From Lucifuga dentata (taxonomy: Eukaryota; Chordata; Actinopteri; Ophidiiformes; Bythitidae), in NCBI GenBank assembly GCA_014773175.1, contig VXCM01000302.1:186001-250000 (forward strand): DNA of 64,000 bases, written 5' to 3'. Position 1 is the stretch's first letter, and every line of letters begins with the position of its first letter. Of the stretch, positions 12,795-25,024 are shown one piece after another. The notes below the pieces were generated by a model. That model saw only the letters and a program-made list of their open reading frames with translations, was not told the DNA's origin and did no database searches. Made by a program: the position numbers and the translations under genes.

Positions 12795-15700
12795 GGCATA
12801 GGAATAATAATATGTGAAGGATTATGATCAACCTGTATTGCAAATACACTTGAAATGCACTACATAGAAAAATATTCTGTAACACTGTTTCTTTCTGAGC
12901 ATTTTCTTAATTTGTCCTAAAGTCTAAATCCAATTGCCCTTTAAATATGATCAAGGTTAGATTTTCATACTAGAACTGATGAACAAATGGAGATGAAGTT
13001 GCAACTAAATATGCATCTGATGAATGGATTTCTGCAGCAATGTGATTCAAAGACGGTATAAATTTATTCATTTTCAACATTGTAAGTAGCAATGCCATGT
13101 TAATGGGATTTTGATAGGATGGAATGGGATGGGATGGGAAATTAATAGACAGCTATAATATTGCACTGCTACTGTACTGTATTGATTTCAGTTTTCCTTA
13201 ACATTAAAATATCAACAAAGCTAAAGGTTACAACATGTAAAGTGAAACTATATTTTCTGGCTCATGCAGCATCTGACTGTGTTCACGAAGAAAAAGTGTT
13301 AAAGTATTTCTTCAAGTAAAAGGGTGGAGAAGATATGTGTCTTCACATCAGTTTACCAAACTGGGTACCAAATCCTTGGCAGAACATACAGCAAACAGGG
13401 TAAATAAAGCCAAAAACATTAGGTTCTGAGTATGTCTCACATGATACCACTGATATATTTTAAGCAGTGACCCAATGCTGCTGTAAATATAAATCAAAGT
13501 ATTGCAAGTGTCTGTATCTCCATTCATCTGTTACTTACACTGGGCTTTTGCTAAATCTGCCTGGAAAAGGATCGATCATTGATCCCTGCCAAAAATATAA
13601 CTCCTATCCTGGAAGAGATTGTTCTTTTGACTGTTTCTTCCGAATCCAAAGCATCCTAATATGCTTGACTGGATTTTCAAGTGTTTTTGCAGTGACTCAT
13701 CTAGTGCAGAAAGCATTTGAATACTCGAGAGGGAAAGTATGTGAACTTCTCTAACAACCACAAAATAAATAAAAATCAATCTACTTATCTGAAGCTCTCA
13801 GAAATAAATGTGAGGGGCTTGGAGATGCTCTGTTAAATCCTCTGAGAATGCTTTGTGTGTTCTAGCTTATGTATTCAAAGGTACACAAAGGTAATTGGTG
13901 TGATTTTTTTGTTACCTTATATCTGCATCTTCACGTAATTATTAAGGATTTGAGAGCAAAACACTGGCACTTACCACCTTCATGTCATATCGCCATCATG
14001 AAACAAACAAAAATGACCTTAAAATGCCCTCAGACAAGCTGGATTTCACATGATGACGTAGTTTCATAATGGCATCAAATGGCCACTTTGTAAATGCCAT
14101 GATGTTTCAGCGTGCTCTCCTTTACCAGTCACGCTGCTGCACAGCTCCACTCTGTTTGGTGAGCTGCCATCAATCCTATTTTAAGCTTTAATGATCTGTG
14201 TGACCAAATGATGAGTGTGGAGGGACACTAACATGGTTACGCAACACAAAGATGATTTCACAAGTGTCATCTTGAACTTTTCTCACACTGGAAAGTGAAT
14301 ACATGATGCTAATTAGCTTGCAAACAAACTATTTTTCTCAACACAGATTCATTTTCATCTTCAGCTTTGCTCTTAATAAAGCTTTTGCAGTATGATATGG
14401 AAATCTTGTAATTGCAAATAACATTTGCTTTAATTATTAAAGTAAACTAACTAAACTTTTGAACTTCTTAGTTAAGATTATAGTTATATCATAATTATTG
14501 TTGTTTTTGCTCAGCTTTTTTTGTTTCAATGTAGTGATTTCTTTTACATGGGGCCACTTGGTAATGTTTCTGTGGATAATGTGAAATAATCAAACAAATA
14601 AGGAGACTAAATCATCATACATTACATACATAATTTCTTGCCAATCTGTTTCTTAATCCCTCTGTCATAATATCATGTTATACACCGCAGTGGCTTATTG
14701 ATGCCTTGGGTTACATTGGTCATATTATATACATCATAAACGAGTGACTCCAGCTTGAGTATACCAGTACATGACATAATTCTCTAAACAGGCTTATTTG
14801 TTTGTTATGGAAGAAAAACAATAAATATATATATATATATGTATATATATATCTATATATAGATATATATATTTTTTTAATTTTTTTTTTACAAGATTAA
14901 AGGTTTATCCTGTAATAAACAAGGAGTTTCATAACCAGTGGCAAATCTTGAACTCAGTTAAGTTAATGAAGGCTTATCAGTGGCAGCTAGGACACGTGCT
15001 GAATGCAAACATTATCATTGCCATGTCCCTGCAGCGGTTGGTTTAGCAGAGTGAGTGTTTGGAATGTTAAAGCCGAGGATCCAGACACATTACTGAAAGC
15101 AACCTCAGGGGTCAGAAAGTGGTTCAGACAGGGAGCTGTACAGGAACATGCAAGACTCTGGCAGTCGTAGTTATTGCCATCATGTTGCAAAATTATGATG
15201 GGGATCATTAGCCGTCACGCTCCAGGCAAATCATATCTATATATCTGGTAAATTCGAACCTATTTCTCCTCACTTGTGTCACTTAAGCATTCAAACTGAT
15301 GAAATCTATGAAGCTGCTTCTTCTGTGACAACCAGAAGGGATGTTGCAGAAACACTTAAAGAATTTCACACAATAAGATCAATTAAGGAATTATAGCAGG
15401 TAGACAGTAATATCTCCATGTTGAGACACCTTAAGAAATGTTGACGCAAGCTTAGGTCGCATTCAGACAGCACTGAATTGGCTTCCAGGCTGAAAAAAAG
15501 CAAAAGAGTTGAAATGCAAATAGGAAGAGGATTACTGAGAGAGCATTCTCTAGCAGAGCCTCCTTCATTAACTGCTGAAATACTGGCCAGTGTCGAAAAT
15601 ACTGCCTAAGCCTGATGACTATTCTCTGTTTTTGCAGTCACTTTTGTTTACAGTTGAGTATCTCAATACAGTTCTTGTCAACAATGATACATAAACTGGA

Positions 15701-16491
15701 GAGCATTTAGCACCTCGCTTAGAGAGATTACTCAGAGTACAACATAACAACATAATGATCCAATCTAAGTCGCTAATCATTCCTATTACACTCTAAGAAA
15801 GAAGTGCAATTTAGCAAGTCCCTATTCACTAAATGTAGCTGTCACAGCTTCCGCTTAAAAACCTAACAGAGTTGATGCAGTATTGGCAGAGTAAGGTTTT
15901 CTCCATGCATGGTTTAAGGGATTTATTTGGTTGTCAAAAGAAAATGGCATGAAATAAAAATCTGAGTCATGTAAACTTCAAAAGCATTTCTGCTGTCACC
16001 CAGAACTGTGAAATGTGTAGCTGCAGGGGTGCCACTGACTTGAAAGTGTCCAAATGATTTTTCTTTGATACTTTTTTTTTTCAGATTTATGAATAATGTG
16101 AAAGGTATGGTATTCATATTAACACTGAGAATGAAAATTATTTTTCTGTTGTTAGACCTCCAAAATAAGTCCTTCCTATAATGAAAATGTTGAGCAAAAG
16201 CAAAATGAATTTTACTTGATAGGTTATTAGTCTTGTCTCTAAAATTGGTTCACAGTTTATCTGAACACAATGGTACCCGCTATTTATTCATTATACCTAA
16301 TGCTGTATTCTACAGAATTGGACAATTTTATAAGAACTGACTATTTCATTATCAGAAAATAACATGTTATTTCTTGTGCGGAGAGTGCCCTCTGCTGGCA
16401 AACATTAAACATAGCGCAATATCCTTCTGTCGATTTTCTTTTGGTTTATTCTGAGAGTGCTGGATCATGAAGATGCAGAAAATCTGTATCT

Positions 16492-16547
16492 TGGGAAGGG
16501 AAGGGAAGGGAAGGGAAGGGAAGGGAGAGGAGAGGAGAGGAGAGGAG
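16492..16547. repeat. Purine-strand microsatellite (GGGAA)n/(GGAGA)n
   Basis: An all-purine array that switches from GGGAA units to GGAGA units midway. It is polypurine/polypyrimidine and could form triplex DNA. The open frames on the opposite strand are only translations of the repeat. Confidence 0.9.
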
Positions 16548-16868
16548 ACAGAGGTGAAAGGACGCAGAGGTGAAGACAATTAGACAGTTGCTTTTGCTTA
16601 TATCAAAAATCTGGGGTCTATACTGAGTCAAATGACCAATTTTAATTCTATCATGTTCTCTATTGCATTTAAATTTGATTTTGCATAAAATGGTAACATA
16701 AAGACACAGTAAGCATTTTTCAAATTACTGGTGTATTCACATGGAAAAGTTTGTCCCATAGCATAGTAGCATTTTTTGTGTTTCTCAACTGACGATAATT
16801 GAAAATATAGACCTGTTTGTTGCTGCATTTGAAAACAAAACTGATGCAAACAAATCTTAAACAGCACT

Positions 16869-16894
16869 AAAAAAAAAAAAAAAAAAAAAAAAAA
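16869..16894. repeat. Poly(A) tract
   Basis: About 26 consecutive A residues with no recognised element upstream. Confidence 0.9.
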
Positions 16895-18386
16895 TCAATT
16901 ATTTTGAATTGATTGGTGTTTAGTCTTTTATTAAAGTACCTGTCAATCAGCGGGCTCAAATCCTGTATTTTCAATAATGATGGCTGGTTTACAATTTTAT
17001 TGACATTTGAATTACAAATTGTGCCTATGAGGTGAAGAAAATTTAGAAACTACTGACCATACATAAGCCATAAACTGAAGACTGAATTAAATCTTGTAGA
17101 TTTTCTCTCTCTCCCCNCCCCCCATCCCCACATCAGGGAGAGAAGGTTATCCTGTTACTAAAATTTGATGTTAGACAATTTTCTAAATTGGTCTAGTATT
17201 GTTTGTATTTGGAAGCCTGTGAGGAAATTTTTAGTCTTATAAATCATGAATTCTTTAAATTACTGCCAAACATTTCTCCGGAGCACACAATAGCATTATA
17301 GCTTGCTGAATGTGTATTTCCTGTATTTCCTGCTCTGCATACAGCCACTGATTTCCATCCATTTCTCTACAGAATGAACACTAAAACTTGCTTGAGCTAG
17401 GCATTCATAATCATGATCATAATCAGTAAATTTCATTTTAGAGTGTCAATGACAGAAAAAAAAACCTATCAACCTGCAGTTTTATATGAAAACAAATAAA
17501 TGTTCTGTCTCAAAAACATCAGCAAACACCCCTAATCCTGCCATCCAGTGAAGGAATGAGGTTAGAGAAGGACAAATGGCCTCTAGAGCAAAGTCATTAT
17601 AAAAGCCCACAGCAGTCGAACATGGTCGGGTGTGAGAACATAAATTTCAGCCCAGTGTGAAAGGAATCGTTCCCAGGGGTCAGTGAGGCTGTGATAAGTT
17701 CATTGGTATATGCTCAGCCAGTTCAATAGCTATTCCACAAAGAATAGAACAAGACATTTTCAATTATTAGTGTAAAAAAAATGCAGTAGGTCACAGACAA
17801 CTGCAAATGATAGAACTTTAAATTTATATAATTTATATACAGTATATACATATATATCCTGCCTTTGTGAAGCTGATATAGTTGAATCATTTTTGATTTT
17901 CAGAGATGTTGATTCAACTCGCTGGTCATTTTAGAGGTGTAGATTGTAGTGCTGTTGTGTTCTAGTATAAGGTTTTCCTGTTATTTAGGGTCACCTGATT
18001 GGGAAAAAAAAAATCTAGCTTTGCTACATAAGGAATTTCTGTTATTTTGCAGTTTTGTTGAGCTTCTCTTAATAGATAAAACCACAATAAATGCTACCAT
18101 TACAAGTATAGCTACAGCTATAGGAAGCTACTTCTTTAACTTTTATGATGCCATAATAGTTTGTATATCTTCCTTCTGGTCAGAGATACAAACTTCCTCA
18201 GAAGAAGCACTCCTTTATTCCAGCAGCCATTAATTTTATAAAAAGCTCTCTGTAAGGTTTTCATTATTTAGTCCCTTACTGTGTTATATCAACTGTCATT
18301 TTGTGTTATTTAGCTGCTGTCTACACACCAAATTGCCTCATGAATACAATATTGATTGATTAATAGTACATTATGTCTGTTACATT

Positions 18387-18508
18387 ATGCTAGTTTACTT
18401 TCAGTAAGTCTCATGTTTTGTACAGGCTATGTAAAAAAAAAAAAATCNATGCTAGTTTACTTTCAGTAAGTCTCATGTTTTGTACAGGCTATGTAAAAAA
18501 AAAAAAAT
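18387..18508. other. Tandem 60-bp duplication around a single N (probable assembly artefact)
   Basis: The block 18387-18447 is repeated at 18449-18508, differing only by one A in the poly(A) run. The two copies are separated by the N at 18448. Two overlapping contig ends placed side by side across a nominal gap would give exactly this. Confidence 0.85.
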
Positions 18509-18672
18509 CACTCTTAACTCCTTTTTATTATTTATAAACTTTCATACTTCACTTTAACACAACCGGGTTCCGTTTTAATTTTTAAATTGTGTAATCTTAC
18601 GAAAATGTACAGTAAAACTTTTCAGCCTTACTACACAAAATTTGGGGGCATTTGCTTGAAGGAAACGGGCCA

Positions 18673-18704
<32 letters not shown>

Positions 18705-18990
18705 AAAACACCAAAACAACCCCTTATAATATAAATAGAATACACCAATCTGATTTTTTCAGAACATATTAAAGAATACAATACAGAATGTGGGCTAGTA
18801 GTACAGAAGCTGTTCAGGAGAGGAACAGCACTTTGATTTTCTATTACCATCCAAGCCAGTTGGATAATGCAAATGTGCCCTTGAGCTTTATGACAGATAT
18901 TCCTAAGATGAATATTATTAAGCATAAACACAGACATCATTTCACTTACTTTGAATGATGAACTAATGTGATGAAGCAGCAATGCCATAT

Positions 18991-19089
18991 ATCTTCTAGG
19001 ATCTGTCAGAGAAACAACAGGCTTTGAAAAAAAAGAAAAAAAAAAAAGTCTTAAAACCATCCTCGTTTCTCTGACAGATCCTAGAAGAT
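18991..19089. repeat. 25-bp perfect inverted repeat with A-rich spacer
   Basis: The arm 18991-19015 (starts ATCTTCTAGGATCTGTCAGA) is the exact reverse complement of 19065-19089. A 49-base spacer, mostly A on the plus strand, separates them. It lies about 130 bp beyond the predicted FASTKD5 polyadenylation signal, so read-through RNA would fold into a long hairpin. Confidence 0.9.
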
Positions 19090-19222
19090 GTATGAAACTG
19101 GTCTCAACGACTTCTGGCACAAAAATTTAAATTCTACACTCAAAATACATATACATCCCAAAATGTTTGCTTTCATGTAGATGCAAATATAACAATGCAT
19201 GTTACATAGACAAAAAAGTCAC

Positions 19223-19228
19223 TTTATT
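19223..19228 (-). terminator. Candidate FASTKD5 polyadenylation signal
   Basis: TTTATT on the plus strand reads AATAAA on the minus strand, about 180 bases downstream of the FASTKD5 stop codon. It is a plausible 3' end for that transcript. AT-rich sequence makes chance occurrences common. Confidence 0.45.
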
Positions 19229-19409
19229 GATTTTATACTAAAATCATGTGGATTTTGAAGTAAATGTAGAAAAGAAAGTGAACAGGAATAAAAGCACATC
19301 TGCCTGCTTATTCAACAGATCTTTTGAAATGGTTTGAAGCGCCTTGATAATTTGTAAAGCACTCTGAGCAAAATGGAACCAGTTTTGGAAGAATTTGAAG
19401 ACCAGAGGA

Positions 19410-21869
19410 TCAGTCCAAACTGCTGTAGACCTTACAGTGCAGGTATGCTAGCTTTTCAGTGCGGCTTTTCCTGAGCATGGGAAACCACTCCTGATAGCCA
19501 AGCTCGACCACCTTGTAGCCTGCCAACTTCAGCTGCCTCCTTTTCATGGCATGAAGACCCAGCAACTGCTGTGAATGATAGCAGTAGTGATTTCTGTTGG
19601 ACACCTGGATAGCTAGTTTCACTGTGGCTTTGCACAAGTCCTGGGGGGCAGAGTTCAGGCGACTGGGTTTGGTAAGAGTTTGTATGATGTCATTTCTCAA
19701 CTCTACCCTTGTGTCAAATAGCCTCCCGCTTTCATCAGGCTTGACTCTGTGAAGAGGCGGAGGCTCAAATGTAGGAGATGGAGCTGAAGGACCTAAAGCT
19801 GAAGGACCTGAAGTAATGTTGGTATTAATTAGCTGTGTTAAAAGGTCGTCAGTGAGAGTTACTCCTATGTTTACTCTCTCCCAGCCCTGATGAGATGGAA
19901 CTGCAGGAGAACTGTTCTCTGAAGATGACGCGCCTCTGTTGGATGCTGACTTTACAGGTATAGGCTGTCCGGTGGAGTCAAGATGGACTTCCAGGTCAAT
20001 AGAACGAGTATGAGGGAGAATCATTCGCTTCCATACAAACTCCTCTCCTCCAAGCAGATCTTGCAGCGCACATTCTGCTTCCTGAACCTCTGGTTTTTGA
20101 CACACATCTGATTGGGCAAACTTCCACAGCATTTCTGTCACCTCTTCCCTTAGTTCACTGCCTAGCCGCGGGCCGGTCCATTGAGACAACTCCAGAGCCA
20201 CAGTTCCATCTAAAGTGAACAAGTCTTTTTTCAGCTCCAGTTGTGTGGATTTCAGTGCTAGACTGACAAAGTCAGGGCTCAAAGCTAATGTGATTAGGTC
20301 CTTTGGAAACTGAGCTATAAAGGCCAAACCTAGAAGACCAGTTAGAAGATGTTCAGGGTATCTTTGGAATTCAGCTTTTCTTAGTCTTAAGGATTCTGTA
20401 AGACTGGGATAGAAGTTTGGACTCTGAACTGGGAGAACCCCCATTGTGCCAAAGGCCCACAGCAATTTGCATGAATCTTTACTCCTACAGTGTGGCACCA
20501 CTGATGGCACTCTGTCAGCCACAGCCAGCAGGATGCTGTCATTACGGTAATGCAGCGCGGAACAGGCCAGCACCACATGCATCAGTCCCTTAACACCCAT
20601 TTTATGGGCCCGTCGAGGTACTTCCTGTGCCATGGCTTCCATCCATGCCCTGTGAAACAGGTAACTGAAACGCAGAAATTTCAACACATTGACCATGGCA
20701 AAGTCACTCATCTCTTCTACAAAAGAGTGTGCCTTATCCACAATACGAGTCACTGCACCCTCAGAAATTGAAGTCTGAGATTTGAAAAACCCCAAGCATA
20801 CAATGCCAACTTCCTCAGGCTCTAGTTTTTGCAAATGGCACATGAGGAGCTGCTCTATAGGCTGGATCAGATTGGGTGGGCAGTGCCTACCTTCCCCCAT
20901 TACATACAACAAAAGAACTAGCTCAGGGACCCCTATCTGGTCCAGATACCAACTGACATTGACATAGAGTTGCTCTAAAAACTGGGGGACCTGCCTCCCA
21001 ATACAACGCCACAAGTCAGCACCTAAAAGTAACTGACGTAAAGTCAGCTTGTTGGCTCGGCGGCTCAGCTCAGCTTCATATAGACCAAGCACAGTGTGGG
21101 CAGAGGGCAAGTCTAGCCACACGAATGACTGCAGCACCTCCAACAGCTGAAGTTCAGTGAAGTGACGCATGTTTTCCACAGAATATCGCAGGAGCATGAT
21201 GAAGCGGTGGTCACTCCTCACTGATGACATCTTGTCTGGGTGCAAGCAGCTGAGCTCCACAAGAAACCGAGTTACATCAGATGGTTTCATGCTGCCCTTC
21301 AGAACAGTCACTTTATGAAGCAACAGCGAGGCCTGTTCCCACTTAATTTCAAGAGGCCGCTGGGTGAGGTCAAGGGTCATGGAGGTGTATTGTGGTCGGC
21401 ACTTGAGAAAAGCACGCATGTTGACTTTAACATCTGGTGGTGTGAGTTCTTTATGGTATGGTGACTGAGATGGCATCTCAGGTTCAGAGCCTTTGTTGAA
21501 AACAAGGTCAAGTAACGTGTTTTTTGTGCTTGAAAGATGCCGGGAGCAACTCACACTGTAATGATTGCTCTGTTGCCAGAAGGAAGGTGTGAGAGTGGAG
21601 AGGCAGAGATCATCCTCATCATTATCTGTTTGGCTCAGGGATGTTGCAGATTTCCATACAGAGCGATGATATGCAGAGGGATTATAACACAGCTTGTAAC
21701 CTCCTTGGATAGATGTTTCCTGAGACTGCAACATCACTCCCTTCCTCTCCTGTTCGTCAACTACATCCTCTAGTTTGCCATGCAGATGCTGAACCCGGGT
21801 CAAATCTGCCCTCAAGCCTGGGAGGAAGCACACCCTGGGCACCCGTCGACAGAAGGCACAGGCAGCCAT
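19410..21869 (-). CDS. fastkd5: FAST kinase domain-containing protein 5, mitochondrial
   Basis: An intact 819-residue protein from one exon. FASTKD5 family members act in mitochondrial RNA granules and are needed to process mitochondrial precursor RNAs that lack flanking tRNAs; human FASTKD5 is about 764 residues and also has a single coding exon. The N-terminus (MAACAFCRRVPRVCFLPGLR) is rich in Arg and hydrophobics, as expected for a mitochondrial presequence. FAST-type repeats occupy roughly residues 440-615, including PHCRSKDSCKLLWAFGT, PEHLLTGLLGLAF, TLDGTVALEL and MILPHTRSIDLEVHLD. The RAP domain fills the last 70 residues (about 750-819), with NRNHYCYHSQQLLGLHAMKR and GYKVVELGYQEW. Several of these blocks match human FASTKD5 closely. 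A splice acceptor lies 12 bases before the ATG. The acidic and Ser/Pro-rich stretches near residues 60-120 and 650-710 are the variable parts. Confidence 0.95.
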   Translation of the reverse strand: MAACAFCRRVPRVCFLPGLRADLTRVQHLHGKLEDVVDEQERKGVMLQSQETSIQGGYKLCYNPSAYHRSVWKSATSLSQTDNDEDDLCLSTLTPSFWQQSNHYSVSCSRHLSSTKNTLLDLVFNKGSEPEMPSQSPYHKELTPPDVKVNMRAFLKCRPQYTSMTLDLTQRPLEIKWEQASLLLHKVTVLKGSMKPSDVTRFLVELSCLHPDKMSSVRSDHRFIMLLRYSVENMRHFTELQLLEVLQSFVWLDLPSAHTVLGLYEAELSRRANKLTLRQLLLGADLWRCIGRQVPQFLEQLYVNVSWYLDQIGVPELVLLLYVMGEGRHCPPNLIQPIEQLLMCHLQKLEPEEVGIVCLGFFKSQTSISEGAVTRIVDKAHSFVEEMSDFAMVNVLKFLRFSYLFHRAWMEAMAQEVPRRAHKMGVKGLMHVVLACSALHYRNDSILLAVADRVPSVVPHCRSKDSCKLLWAFGTMGVLPVQSPNFYPSLTESLRLRKAEFQRYPEHLLTGLLGLAFIAQFPKDLITLALSPDFVSLALKSTQLELKKDLFTLDGTVALELSQWTGPRLGSELREEVTEMLWKFAQSDVCQKPEVQEAECALQDLLGGEEFVWKRMILPHTRSIDLEVHLDSTGQPIPVKSASNRGASSSENSSPAVPSHQGWERVNIGVTLTDDLLTQLINTNITSGPSALGPSAPSPTFEPPPLHRVKPDESGRLFDTRVELRNDIIQTLTKPSRLNSAPQDLCKATVKLAIQVSNRNHYCYHSQQLLGLHAMKRRQLKLAGYKVVELGYQEWFPMLRKSRTEKLAYLHCKVYSSLD

Positions 21870-21881
21870 CCATCCGCTTGA
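21870..21881 (-). other. fastkd5: FASTKD5 5'UTR segment of the coding exon, with splice acceptor
   Basis: On the minus strand, a pyrimidine-rich run (CTTTTTTTCCTCCCTTTAG) ends in AG at 21882-21883, and the exon then runs only 12 bases before the coding ATG. An ATG at 21871-21873 overlaps the leader in another frame and opens a 38-codon frame ending at 21757. Confidence 0.65.
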
Positions 21882-22864
21882 CTAAAGGGAGGAAAAAAAG
21901 ATTTGCTTTAATACACAGCTACCAAATACCAGGCAAGATCAAATAGAGAAGACTATTAATTGGCTTTTCTGGTATTGATTTATCCGTAGGTTACTTTTAC
22001 GTTTAAATTTGGTGTTCTTATCCAGATGGTTAAGTAACTGTGCCCTCCATTGGTAGTGGACATAGAAATGAAGTGGTCAGTTTTTAAAGAAATTCAAATT
22101 TGATTGAAGCAACAACAAAAAATGTTAAATAAAAACACCTGTTGCATAAATGTTTGCATGTAGGATGCAGTGACTTCAGGGACAGAACAGATCTTTGACT
22201 AATAGATTCTGGTAAGATTACTCCACAGCTATTCATATGTTCACAATAATCAGAGCCAGGAAATTGCAAATAATGGAGACTGTTGAGGCGACAGGACATG
22301 ATACATGAAGCATTCGCCCACTTTTAGCATGTAAGATTACTCCACCATTAATGACTGAAACTTTTGAATACAAAATATAATTAGTAGATTTTTGTTTTTT
22401 AATTGCAGATGAATACATTTACTAAAGATGAAAACATTGACTTATGAACCACAATATATTTTCAAACGAAGAGTTTGTATTACTTTTACAATGAAAAATC
22501 TTAGAGAGATGGATGGATGGAATAAGGTTGACTACAAACCACCTGAATCCAGACAAAAATCCAGGCTTCACGGGAAATGACATAAGATAACGTGTAAAGC
22601 CCAAAGTCTAGCAAACAACTTGTCATGTTCTTCCATTAAACTACAATATTGACAATTTACTTTGTCTAAACGTTGAGTGTTAACATTATGTTCTAATAGC
22701 GCTGAACAGCCACAATTTGAACAGAAATGTGGCGTCAGACAGCAGGTAACTTAACTATTAATTAGTATAAATTGCTGTGAGTACTGAATAAAATTAGACT
22801 ATGCACAACAAAACCATATAACTTTATTATTATCTGTATGTCCCGTAAAATAAATCCAATTTAC
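21882..22864 (-). other. Predicted intron in the FASTKD5 5'UTR
   Basis: On the minus strand the donor AAG|GTAAAT at 22865/22864 pairs with the acceptor at 21882-21883, giving an intron of 983 bp. No other gene or conserved motif is seen inside it. Inferred from splice consensus alone. Confidence 0.55.
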
Positions 22865-23230
22865 CTTCACCTCAGTCCACACGCCGTTTCCTTAAAGTCA
22901 GACAGAGTTGCATGAAGCATGTTACGAAAAAGGAACTACCTAATCACAATCATACAGGATACGAAGCAGTCTGACCTTCACAATAAAGGCACAGTTGTTT
23001 GACATTTTATTTGAAATAACTGAAAAGTGTGACTGTAACGTATGAAACGAGAATAAACTAGCTGAAACATCGCTATTATCAGTAAATTATAGCCTGACGA
23101 AATCTACAGGATTATACTCGATGTATTACCTATTTCCATACTATTTTAGTAATTATCCTGGATTTCCGGTGTTATATTATTCTGGCAACTTGATAAAGCT
23201 TCCGGAGCAGTCAAACTGAGGAGCGTGTGA
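22865..23230 (-). promoter_or_regulatory. Probable FASTKD5 first exon and promoter region
   Basis: A minus-strand segment that is less AT-rich than its surroundings ends at a good donor (GAAG|GTAAAT). It contains GGCGTG and TTTCCGGTG/TCCGGAGC-like stretches around 23165-23225, and CCGGAA-type cores are bound by ETS factors that often drive mitochondrial genes. The start site is not fixed, so the right boundary is approximate. Confidence 0.45.
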
Positions 23231-23724
23231 CCTACAGTAGCTGGGTTGGTCCAAACATTGTGGCGACGAAACGCAATTTAAAAATATAATTAATATTTTT
23301 GAGGGGGAATAACAAAATGGCCATCCACGCACAACGCCATTATTGTGTTATTCATTTATAATCTGATAATCTAGTCTTGGTCATTAACGGTATTGTGGTT
23401 GATCGGGCTTTCTTTGTAGTATCGAACTTTAGTGTAATGATCCAGGCAACGTGAGGAAAGAGATATAGAAGGCAGCAGAAAATAAATAAAAGTTATATTA
23501 ATTTTTTCTAGTAAGACAAAACATATAAAGCGTGTTATAACTATTACATAATAAAATAATATTGAAAGAAAAAACTAAAACTAGGCTGTATCATTGTTTT
23601 AATTACTTTAATAATCTGTGCAGTTATTGCTCAAAATTCTAAAGTTCATTAAATGTCAATTGTTCATGCATAATTATAATAATAATGATGGTGACTGCAT
23701 TAACGATAAATATATATGGATATA

Positions 23725-23753
23725 TTCTTTGGTCACATTCTGTGACCAAAGAA
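23725..23753. repeat. Perfect 13-bp hairpin with 3-base loop
   Basis: TTCTTTGGTCACA and its exact complement flank TTC. It lies about 500 bp upstream of the presumed FASTKD5 promoter. Confidence 0.9.
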
Positions 23754-24989
23754 GAAAGAGTGCCTGGTCCTTAAAAAAAAACAAAAAATAAGTTACATAA
23801 ATGTAGCTGGTGTCAATCTAACCACAGTATTACAACCAATGTTTTTGTCAAAAATAAATTGTACTTTCATATATAAGTAAACATATACACAAGTCATGTT
23901 TAGTATCTGTGATGAAATTATAATTATACACATCATGTGACTGAGAAACAAAAAAAAAGCAAAAATAAAATAATAAATCACATGAATATACATGGCCATT
24001 ATACATAATCTTGATAAAAATGTAATATTAGAGTGTAGGCCTATATTAGTGTCATAAATGTTATACTGCTTGATTGTTCTATCTTTCGTGAACAAGGTTA
24101 CATTCTTTCACTTCACTGGGATTCAAATATGATTTAGTGTAATGTGCACACATTGATTTATGAAACAATGTTACCTTCTATGGCCATAACCATGGCCATA
24201 GCCACCCAGTGCATATTTTCAGTAAGAAATCAAGATTTGGTTGTAGATTTCAGGTCAACACAGCAAAACATATTCATTCTTATGTCCAAAAATTATAAAA
24301 ACTATTTTTGATTTATTTATTGTTTTTAGATGTAAAATAAATGATCATCATTAACTGAACATGTTATCAGCATATGTGAGATTATCTCCAATCCAACTGC
24401 CTCAACATTCTTTCCTGTTCATGAACATGAAGCAGGATTAAACTGAGATGCTCTCATGATCTAAAAACTACAGTTAATGAATTTGTCTTAGCAGTAAATA
24501 ATTTAAATATTTTAGATGTAGCTATACTGAATAATATCAGGAAAGGCAATCCAGACAACAATGTTAAAAATCAACCAACAGATACTTTTTAGAAATGGTT
24601 TAAATTCAAGGGTAAAAAGAGGTTATAACATAACAGACGTTTGGACAAATCAAAATTCATATCTGTTCTTATATAGGTTTTTAACTTGTTTTGTTTGTTT
24701 TTCATTTTTTTGAGGACTGCACAACTTAGACAATATTTTGTTTTTCCTATTAATCATACCTAAAGTTAATCATATTTAACACCAGTAATACTTTCAACAC
24801 AATCATATTTGAATCAAAATAATACATTTATACTTTTTGTTCTTTTTTGTATTAACATAATGTTTGAGCAATGTCTGTTTTGCTACTGATGTACACAAAT
24901 ACATCAGACCTCACCACTTGTAATATGCATGCTCTCCAGAATGTCATGATCTGCTTGCTCACTCCTCTATATTTACTCACCCAATTTCT

Positions 24990-25024
24990 TTTTCTTCTTC
25001 TTCTTCTTCTTCTTCTTCTTCTTC
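24990..25024. repeat. (TTC)n microsatellite
   Basis: About eleven TTC units on the plus strand, a polypyrimidine tract. Confidence 0.95.

Larger units (their letters stand above)
7563..18990. other. Gene-free interval between the LINE fragment and FASTKD5
   Basis: No gene was recognised over about 11 kb. Contents: a GACTTG-rich stretch (about 7640-7850), an unassigned minus-strand open frame (7905-8213), homopolymers near 8406, 11264 and 16869, a TA-rich palindromic stretch near 14.82-14.87 kb, a 13-bp-arm hairpin at 12763-12794, a purine microsatellite at 16.5 kb, and a duplicated 60-bp block around an N at 18448. Confidence 0.6.

Noticed and set aside
18575..19120. 181-codon minus-strand open frame downstream of FASTKD5
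   Set aside because: It covers both arms of the 25-bp inverted repeat and two A-rich runs (Phe-rich and Cys/Phe-rich translation) and has no recognisable domain. It is a chance frame.
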